DNA of 37,564 nucleotides. It comes from Deltaproteobacteria bacterium. Its GTDB lineage: Bacteria; Myxococcota_A; UBA796; SXON01. The notes beneath the pieces are model-generated. The model had not been told where the DNA came from and searched no databases. It saw only the letters and a program-made list of their open reading frames with translations. The position numbers were made by a program, and so were the translations under genes. Each line of letters begins with the position of its first letter. Position 1 is the first letter of the stretch. This document shows positions 32,607 through 37,564 of this stretch, piece after piece. The stretch spans positions 1-37,564 of the forward strand of contig CANKOI010000040.1 in NCBI GenBank assembly GCA_947484175.1, written 5' to 3'.

Positions 32607-34202
32607 CTACTCGGGCTTCTTCCGCGCGGGGCGACGACGCTTGGCCGGCGCCTCGGGGCCCGCTGGAGCGTCTTCGCCTGCGGGCGCCTCAACGGCCGCC
32701 GCTTCCGTTTCCAGCGGATCGCTCTCGACCGGGGGGCCGCGCACGATCACGGCGGGCACGAAGTCGTCCACCTCGCCGCCTCCCTCGCTCTCTGCCTCCC
32801 GCCCGCGGCTGCGGCTCCGCCCGCCGCGCCGACGCCGCTTCTTGTCACCGCCTTCGTCGAGTTCGCCTTGCCCGGCGGCGTCACCGCCCTCCGAGTGGGC
32901 CGCTTGATCGTCTTCCTGTCGGGGCGGCACCACCTCGAAGTCGCCTTGGCCGAACAGCAACTCGAGGGCGTCGGCGGGCAGCTTCACACCCCGCTCGCCG
33001 AGAATCTCCAGAGCGCGCTCCTCGAGCAGCGCGTTGAGCTCTTCGGCAGGCGCCGGAGCGGTGATCGGCGAGGTCGGACCGCGGATGGGCTCGCCGTCGG
33101 CGTGCAACAGCGCGCCGATCCGGGCCAAGGCGATGAGCACCCCGCGCACGATTTCGCCATCGAGCCCCGCCTGCACGAGGTCTTCCTTCAGGTACTGGAC
33201 GCAGATTCGGCGCCCCCGCTCCGCACGGTCGTTGCAGGCTGCTTGGAAGTGGGCGAGGACCCGGCGGCGGTCGACGGCCGTGCCGATGTCGATGCCTTCG
33301 CCGCTCAGCAGGGTGAGCGCATCACCGGCCGGGCCGGGCAGGAGCGAGCGCTGCGCCAAAATGGGCGGTGCCTCGCGGGGCGCGGCCCGCGGTGGGAGCG
33401 AGGCGGGACCGTGCTCGCCGGGCTGAGGGGCCAACTCCACACGCCAGCCACCAGCCCGGTCGTCGCGGCTGAGTACCACGAGCCCCTCGGCCTGCGCCCG
33501 CTCCACGAAGCGGGCGAAGGTGCGAAAGCCCATCTCGTGTTCGTTGAACGTAGACAGCTTGCGCTTCATCGACGTCTTCACGATGCTGGCGTGGATGGGC
33601 CCCGCTTCGTCGCGGGCGTGGTTTTCGAGGGTCTCGATGAGGAGAGCGTAGGCATCCTCGATCTTGATCTTGTCGGGCACGCGGCCGCCGGGGAGCTCGT
33701 CGCCATCTTCCTCCTCCCGCTCCCGCTCGGGCTGCCGGCGCTGTTTTACGAGGCTGTCGTAGAAGAAGAACTCGTCGCACACGTTGGCGAGCAGCCGCGA
33801 GGTGCTCCCGCGGGTGCCGATGCCGATCACGTTGCGGTTGAGCTCCTTGAGCCGCTGCACGAGCGGGGTGAAGTCGCTGTCTCCGCTCAGGATCACGAAG
33901 GTGTCCACGAACTGTCGGGTGTACGCGAGCTCCATCGCATCGCACACCAGCGCAATGTCTCCACGGTTCTTGTCGCCGTGACCGGTGGCCACGAGCTCCA
34001 CCATGGTGATGCCCTGCTCGGCGAGCGCGGTGCGGTGGCGGCTCCAGCGGTCCCAGTCGCAGTAGGCGCGCGCGATGAGCACGCGGCCGATGTCTTTGAG
34101 GCGGCGCATCACGAGGCGGATGTCGAACTCGCCGAGGCCCTCCTGACGGCTGCCTTTGGCGATGTTGTCGAAGTCGATCAGAACGCAGAGATTGTGGTCC
34201 AC
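32607..34202 (-). CDS. NYN-domain putative RNase with LOTUS/OST-HTH domain
   Basis: The 531-residue protein starts at GTG 34202, giving VDHNLCVLIDFDNIAKG; codons upstream are Pro-rich and non-coding-like. The NYN (PIN-like) domain spans about 5-150 with acidic residues Asp10, Asp12, Asp82, Asp88, Asp108 and Asp110 (LIDFDN, GDIALVCDAME, ILSGDSDF). A LOTUS/OST-HTH domain occupies about 180-265 (DAYALLIETLENHA, then GFRTFARFVERAQAEGLVVL), and a second helical domain about 310-390. The tail is disordered and basic (KKRRRRGGRSRSRGRE), likely to bind RNA. NYN-LOTUS proteins are linked to RNA cleavage or binding, including G-quadruplex RNA for LOTUS domains; the target here is unknown. It heads an operon with a membrane protein and MaoC. 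Confidence 0.85.
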   Translation of the reverse strand: MDHNLCVLIDFDNIAKGSRQEGLGEFDIRLVMRRLKDIGRVLIARAYCDWDRWSRHRTALAEQGITMVELVATGHGDKNRGDIALVCDAMELAYTRQFVDTFVILSGDSDFTPLVQRLKELNRNVIGIGTRGSTSRLLANVCDEFFFYDSLVKQRRQPEREREEEDGDELPGGRVPDKIKIEDAYALLIETLENHARDEAGPIHASIVKTSMKRKLSTFNEHEMGFRTFARFVERAQAEGLVVLSRDDRAGGWRVELAPQPGEHGPASLPPRAAPREAPPILAQRSLLPGPAGDALTLLSGEGIDIGTAVDRRRVLAHFQAACNDRAERGRRICVQYLKEDLVQAGLDGEIVRGVLIALARIGALLHADGEPIRGPTSPITAPAPAEELNALLEERALEILGERGVKLPADALELLFGQGDFEVVPPRQEDDQAAHSEGGDAAGQGELDEGGDKKRRRRGGRSRSRGREAESEGGGEVDDFVPAVIVRGPPVESDPLETEAAAVEAPAGEDAPAGPEAPAKRRRPARKKPE

Positions 34203-34242
34203 GGGGTACTCGGCGGGCGGGGGAGGAAAGAAGGGAGAGGCG

Positions 34243-34300
34243 GGCGGCGGCGGCCCTAACCTGTCGGAGGACCGAACGGGGCCCCGTGTTAGCCGCGCCG
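34243..34300. promoter_or_regulatory. Palindromic region between the NYN-LOTUS and MoxR genes
   Basis: The 99-bp divergent spacer contains a perfect 12-bp palindrome ACGGGGCCCCGT (34276-34287). It lies inside a wider imperfect inverted repeat whose arms include CTAAC and GTTAG. The position 15 bp before ATG 34302 suits an operator or a 5'-leader hairpin. There is no clear -35 or -10 match. Confidence 0.35.
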
Positions 34301-34301
34301 C

Positions 34302-35108
34302 ATGTCTACCTTCACGAGTACCGCCCGATACATTGCCGACGACGGGCTTCTGGCGGATGTGAACGCCGCCGTCGTCTTGGGGCGGCCCCTGCTCGTCAAG
34401 GGGGAGCCGGGCACCGGGAAGACGATGCTCGCCAGCGCGGTGGCCGAGGCCCTCGACATGCCGTTCTCGGTGTGGTCGATCAAGAGCACCACCAAAGCCA
34501 TTGAGGGGCTGTACACTTACGACGTGGTGCAGCGGCTGAACGACTCGCGGTTCGGCGGGGGCGACACCAACGACATCTCCCGGTACATCCGCCTCGGAGT
34601 GCTGGGCCGTGCCTTCGACGTGGACCGCCGCGAGGTGGTGCTGATTGACGAGGTGGACAAGGCCGACTTGGAGTTCCCGAACGACCTGCTTCGTGAACTC
34701 GACGAGATGGAGTTCCACATCCCAGAGACCGGCCGCACGGTCAAGGCGAAGCACCGCCCGGTGGTGATCATCACTAGCAACGCCGAGAAGGAGCTGCCCG
34801 ACGCCTTCCTGCGCCGCTGTGTCTTTCACTACATCGCGTTTCCCGACCGCGAGCGCATGAAGAAGATCGTGGCCGTTCACCTGCCCGACCTCAACGAGCG
34901 GCTCCTGGAAGCGGCGTTCACGCGCTTCTACGGGCTGCGGCGGCTCGACGGATTGCGTAAGAAGCCCTCCACGAGCGAGCTCATCGACTGGCTCACCGTG
35001 CTCGTGCGGGCAGGCATCCCGCCGGAGGATGTGGTGGCGAAGTTTCCCTTCCCCGGCATCCTCTTGAAGCAGGAAGCGGACCTCGAGGTCGCGCGGGCGA
35101 AGCGCTGA
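34302..35108 (+). CDS. MoxR-family AAA+ ATPase
   Basis: The 268-residue ATPase has Walker A GEPGTGKT (34-41), Walker B VVLIDEVDKAD (112-122), sensor 1 VVIITSNAEKELPDAFLRRC and the lid region GLRRLDGLRKKPSTSELIDW. MoxR proteins act as chaperones that activate metalloenzymes or protein complexes together with a VWA-domain partner. The downstream gene is exactly such a partner and its ATG overlaps this stop (TGATG), so the two are translationally coupled. No methanol or CO dehydrogenase target is encoded nearby. Length is slightly short but complete. Confidence 0.9.
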   Translation: MSTFTSTARYIADDGLLADVNAAVVLGRPLLVKGEPGTGKTMLASAVAEALDMPFSVWSIKSTTKAIEGLYTYDVVQRLNDSRFGGGDTNDISRYIRLGVLGRAFDVDRREVVLIDEVDKADLEFPNDLLRELDEMEFHIPETGRTVKAKHRPVVIITSNAEKELPDAFLRRCVFHYIAFPDRERMKKIVAVHLPDLNERLLEAAFTRFYGLRRLDGLRKKPSTSELIDWLTVLVRAGIPPEDVVAKFPFPGILLKQEADLEVARAKR

Positions 35109-36250
35109 TGCTGCTCAACCTGCTGTTCAACCTCCGCAGCCAGGGGCTCAAGATCGGAGCCGGGGAGTGGCTCGCGTTTTTGCGTGGGGTGGAGGGGGGG
35201 CTGGCGGGCTCGCTCGACGAACTGTATTTGCTGGCGCGCGCCGTGCTCATCCACACCGAGGCGCACTACGACGTGTACGACGTAGCGTTCACCGCCACCT
35301 TCGAGGGCGTGGAGCTTCCCGCGCTGCTGAAGGACGAGTTGGCCCGCTGGCTCGAAGATGCCAAGAAGGCGATGGGCGAGAAGGTGCACCACGACTTCGA
35401 CAGCCTCGAGGCAATGCGCAAGGAGCTCGAGAAGCGCCTCGCCGAGCAGAAGGAGCGGCACGACGGGGGCGGGCACTGGGTGGGTACCGGGGGCAGCTCT
35501 CCGTTCGGCAACTCGGGGCGTGCGGAGCAGGGCATCCGAATCGGCGGTGAGGGAGGCGGGCGGGGGGCCGTGCAAGTGGCCGGAGAGCGGCGGTGGGCCG
35601 GCTACCGCACCGACGTTCAGCTCGACGTGCGCGACTTCAAGGTGGCCCTCGCGATGCTACGAAAATTTGGCCGCGAGGGCCAGGAGAAGCTGAACCTCGA
35701 CGGCACGATCGATCGCACGGCCCGCAACGCCGGCGAGCTGGAGATCGACATGCAGCGGGAGCGGGTGAACCGCGTGAAGCTCGTGCTGATGATGGACACC
35801 GGCGGCAGCATGGAGCCCAACGCGGTGTTGGTCAGCCGTCTCTTCACCGCGGCGAAGGCGCTCAAGACCTTCAAGACTTTTGAGGCCTGGCACTTCCACA
35901 ACTGCCCGTACGGCTGGCTCTACAAGGACTACCGCACCTTTGAACGGGAGCCCACCGCCCAGGTGCTCGAGAGGCTCACGCCCCAGCACCGAGTGGTGTG
36001 GGTTGGGGACGCCTCGATGGCTCCCTGGGAGCTGTTCCAAGGAGCCGGATGGGGGGAAGCCGGACCCACCGGGATGCAGTGGCTCCAGCGCTTCGCTCAG
36101 CGCTGCCCCTCCAGCATCTGGCTCAACCCCGACCCTCCCCGCTATTGGGACCACCCCACGGTGCGTGCGATCGGTGCGACGATGTCGATGTTTCCGCTCA
36201 CCGTCGATGGCCTTCGCTCCGGAATGCAGAAGCTCCGCGCCGCGGCGTAA
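35108..36250 (+). CDS. VWA-domain (CoxE-like) partner of MoxR
   Basis: The 380-residue protein has a helical N-terminal part (1-115), a Gly-rich linker (118-160, GGGHWVGTGGSSPFG) and a C-terminal von Willebrand A domain. The metal-ion-dependent adhesion site reads VLMMDTGGSME (Asp230, Gly232, Ser234), so the first Ser of the usual DxSxS motif is Gly. The last third carries VVWVGDASMAPWEL, another acidic element, and QRCPSSIWLNPDPP. The ATG is coupled to the MoxR stop. MoxR-VWA pairs remodel client proteins in the cytoplasm. It ends 3 bp before a convergent gene. Confidence 0.85.
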   Translation: MLLNLLFNLRSQGLKIGAGEWLAFLRGVEGGLAGSLDELYLLARAVLIHTEAHYDVYDVAFTATFEGVELPALLKDELARWLEDAKKAMGEKVHHDFDSLEAMRKELEKRLAEQKERHDGGGHWVGTGGSSPFGNSGRAEQGIRIGGEGGGRGAVQVAGERRWAGYRTDVQLDVRDFKVALAMLRKFGREGQEKLNLDGTIDRTARNAGELEIDMQRERVNRVKLVLMMDTGGSMEPNAVLVSRLFTAAKALKTFKTFEAWHFHNCPYGWLYKDYRTFEREPTAQVLERLTPQHRVVWVGDASMAPWELFQGAGWGEAGPTGMQWLQRFAQRCPSSIWLNPDPPRYWDHPTVRAIGATMSMFPLTVDGLRSGMQKLRAAA

Positions 36251-36253
36251 CGG

Positions 36254-36574
36254 CTACTCGCACTCTCGCTGCGACGCGCCGAGCTTCACGCCCTGGTTGC
36301 CGAAGGCCACCCACAGCCAGGACGAGTCTTTGTCCTGCACGCACACGCAGGCGTCGGTGCCTCCCTGCCGCATCGCGATGTCGAAGTACATCCAGCCGGC
36401 GGCTTCGGAGGAACAGCGCACCGGCGGATGCTCGAGGAGCGGGAGCCCGAGGGCCTGCGACGCGGAGGGTTTTTTGTACGCCTTGAGGATTTCGCTGGGG
36501 GTCAACGCGGCCGCAGTACCGACGGCGCCGAGCAGGGCACCGGCGAGGAGCCAGCGGAGGGGGAGTTTTTTCAT
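36254..36574 (-). CDS. Small secreted protein, family not recognised
   Basis: The ATG at 36574 begins a clear signal peptide, MKKLPLRWLLAGALLGAVGT with cleavage probably after AALA-type residues (TAAAL). The mature part of about 83 residues contains four cysteines (VRCSSEAAG, TDACVCVQ, QRECE) and a Trp-rich stretch SSWLWVAFGNQGV. It begins LTPSEILKAYKKPSASQALG. A small periplasmic, disulfide-bonded protein is likely. The longer upstream frame overlaps the tRNA region and is not coding. Confidence 0.62.
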   Translation of the reverse strand: MKKLPLRWLLAGALLGAVGTAAALTPSEILKAYKKPSASQALGLPLLEHPPVRCSSEAAGWMYFDIAMRQGGTDACVCVQDKDSSWLWVAFGNQGVKLGASQRECE

Positions 36575-36698
36575 GGGTGGCGTTCCTGAGTTGGCGGCGG
36601 CTAACCCCCGGCGCGGGCCGTGCAATGCCTTCAGGAGCGCTGCGCGTGGCGGCCTGTGTGCTACCCGATCGGCGGGGAGGGGATTAGGGCGGCCGAAC
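36575..36698. other. Intergenic spacer before tRNA-Gln
   Basis: This 124-bp GC-rich stretch must carry both the promoter of the minus-strand small secreted protein and that of the tRNA. I see no convincing -35 or -10 boxes and no structured repeat. Confidence 0.4.
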
Positions 36699-36773
36699 TG
36701 GGGCGTCGTCAAGCGGTAAGACACGGGCCTTTGACGCCCGCATCCGAAGGTTCGAATCCTTCCGCCCCAACCA
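36699..36773 (+). tRNA. tRNA-Gln (anticodon TTG)
   Basis: A 75-base cloverleaf includes an encoded CCA (36771-36773). The acceptor arm is TGGGGCG/CGCCCCA with discriminator A. The anticodon stem is CGGGC/GCCCG enclosing CTTTGAC, which places TTG at 36731-36733. The T arm has GGTTCGAATCC. The UGGGG acceptor start is characteristic of bacterial tRNA-Gln. A short T-run follows the CCA. Confidence 0.95.
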
Positions 36774-36804
36774 TTTTGTAAGAGCGAGGCGCGGCAGCCG
36801 CCCT

Positions 36805-37564
36805 TCAGCGCGCGAGCACCGCCCCCAGATGCGCGGCCAGCTCCGCCGTCAGTTTCCCGCGCCCCTCGACCGTCACGTGCACGTCGTCCGTGTACTCGCC
36901 TGACGGCGCCGTGGGTGTGAAGACCGGCACCTGAAGCTTGCCGAGGAGTTCGATGGCGCTGTCACGCTGGCGGCGCCGCGAAGCCGCTAGCTCAGCCCCC
37001 ACATCGGGGTTTCCGGGCAGCTCCGCGAACACCACGGGGGTGCTGGCTGCGCGCGCCGTCTGGACGAAGCGCTCCACGAAGTAGGCGGGTGCGCGCCCCA
37101 CGGGAACGCGGCGTCCCGGGTAGTGCTTCGTCGGGGGCGGCGGTTGATTCGTGGTGCGCGTTCCCCAAGCCGTCCAGGCCCGATTCGCGAGGTAGGCCCG
37201 GTTTCGGTAGAGCAGCGACGCCTTCCGGAGGTAGAGCTCCGACACACACTCGGCTTCGGTGCAGCTCCACCACGCCATCTCGCGGATCGAGCCCGCGTCG
37301 GCCAGATCGAGCGACTGCACCTGCCAGAAGTCGGTGGCCGTCTCCAAGTCCGCGACCGAGAACGTCACCACGACCAGCTCCACCAGAGCGGGGTCGAGAA
37401 CGTTGCGAAGCGCGAGGTACCAGTCGAGCGGCGCTGTCCCGGCCACGGTAAGGCTGTGGACGCGCACGGTAGGACCGAGCGACGCCGCCATCGCGGGCAG
37501 GTCGAGGGCTTCCTGGCCGAGGCAACTGCCGAAGACGAGGACGTCGGGATTCACGGGATCGAGG
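36805..37564 (-). CDS. SGNH-like protein, 5' end outside the window
   Basis: The frame is open to the window edge (LDPVNPDVLVFGSCLGQEA), so the N-terminus, perhaps with a membrane anchor, is missing. GTG 37554 is an internal alternative start. VLVFGSCLGQEALDLPAMAA aligns with SGNH block I, where GDS or GSS is usual; here the nucleophile position holds Cys. LVVVTFSVADLE corresponds to a central strand, and YTDDVHVTVEGRGKLTAELA fits block V with Asp and His. Proteins of this style are often acyl transferases or esterases of cell-surface polysaccharides. Either a Cys nucleophile or loss of catalysis would explain the change. It is 31 bp from tRNA-Gln, on the opposite strand. Confidence 0.62.
   Translation of the reverse strand, partial: LDPVNPDVLVFGSCLGQEALDLPAMAASLGPTVRVHSLTVAGTAPLDWYLALRNVLDPALVELVVVTFSVADLETATDFWQVQSLDLADAGSIREMAWWSCTEAECVSELYLRKASLLYRNRAYLANRAWTAWGTRTTNQPPPPTKHYPGRRVPVGRAPAYFVERFVQTARAASTPVVFAELPGNPDVGAELAASRRRQRDSAIELLGKLQVPVFTPTAPSGEYTDDVHVTVEGRGKLTAELAAHLGAVLAR

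Noticed and set aside
34302-36250. MoxR-VWA pair as part of a ternary or defence system
   Set aside because: Only the ATPase and one VWA protein are present, with no vWA-MoxR-associated third component or effector next to them.
36699-36773. tRNA-Gln as an integration site of a genomic island
   Set aside because: No integrase gene and no partial copy of the tRNA 3' end are seen in the window.

Overview
The window is very GC-rich, almost fully coding, and dominated by features typical of predatory or gliding deltaproteobacterial lineages (Myxococcota-like). These include lipoproteins with Asp/Ser/Thr/Gly-rich linkers, a MopE-type Cys/Asp repeat protein with FG-GAP repeats, a huge TPR protein, a class III cyclase with a zinc-ribbon N-terminal half, and an MCE protein with a beta-rich tail. 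The assignment to Myxococcota is inference from gene content and composition; no rRNA or marker gene is present to settle it.

Region 1 (1-2186) is mobile DNA. A complete IS1380-type element (1-1587) with well-matched terminal inverted repeats sits inside the start of an IS66-type tnpB gene. The tnpB gene is translationally coupled to a small Cys-rich zinc-finger gene, so this is a nested insertion. The window begins exactly at the outer terminus of the IS1380 element.

Region 2 (2250-6158, + strand) is a tight series: a radical SAM protein, an SGNH-hydrolase lipoprotein, a Cys-rich lipoprotein and a HEAT-like repeat protein. Region 3 (6169-8889) holds a small multi-pass membrane protein facing a secreted protein, a one-TM protein and a YgfZ/GcvT-like folate-binding protein. 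Region 4 (12501 down to 8902, - strand) is a compact operon of RarA ATPase, N-formylglutamate amidohydrolase-like protein and a GT-C-like membrane protein.

Region 5 (12554-22800) is envelope- and signalling-related: the MopE/FG-GAP lipoprotein, the cyclase, a protein combining an HExxH domain, a PD40 propeller and an Omp85-like barrel (opposite strand), and a divergent MCE-domain protein with a beta-rich tail. Region 6 (22878-30300, + strand) is an operon of a 1850-residue TPR protein, an isoprenylcysteine-methyltransferase-like membrane enzyme and a two-TM protein.

Region 7 (34202 down to 30311, - strand) is an operon of a NYN nuclease-LOTUS protein, a second GT-C-like membrane protein and a MaoC hydratase. 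It is divergent from a MoxR ATPase-VWA pair (34302-36250). The window ends with a small secreted protein, tRNA-Gln(TTG) and a 5'-truncated SGNH-like protein with Cys in the usual nucleophile position. No gap without a gene exceeds 300 bases. No complete defence system, CRISPR array or prophage is visible. The most unusual content is the pair of divergent envelope fusions at 18182-22800, the NYN-LOTUS operon and the nested insertion with its zinc-finger partner gene.
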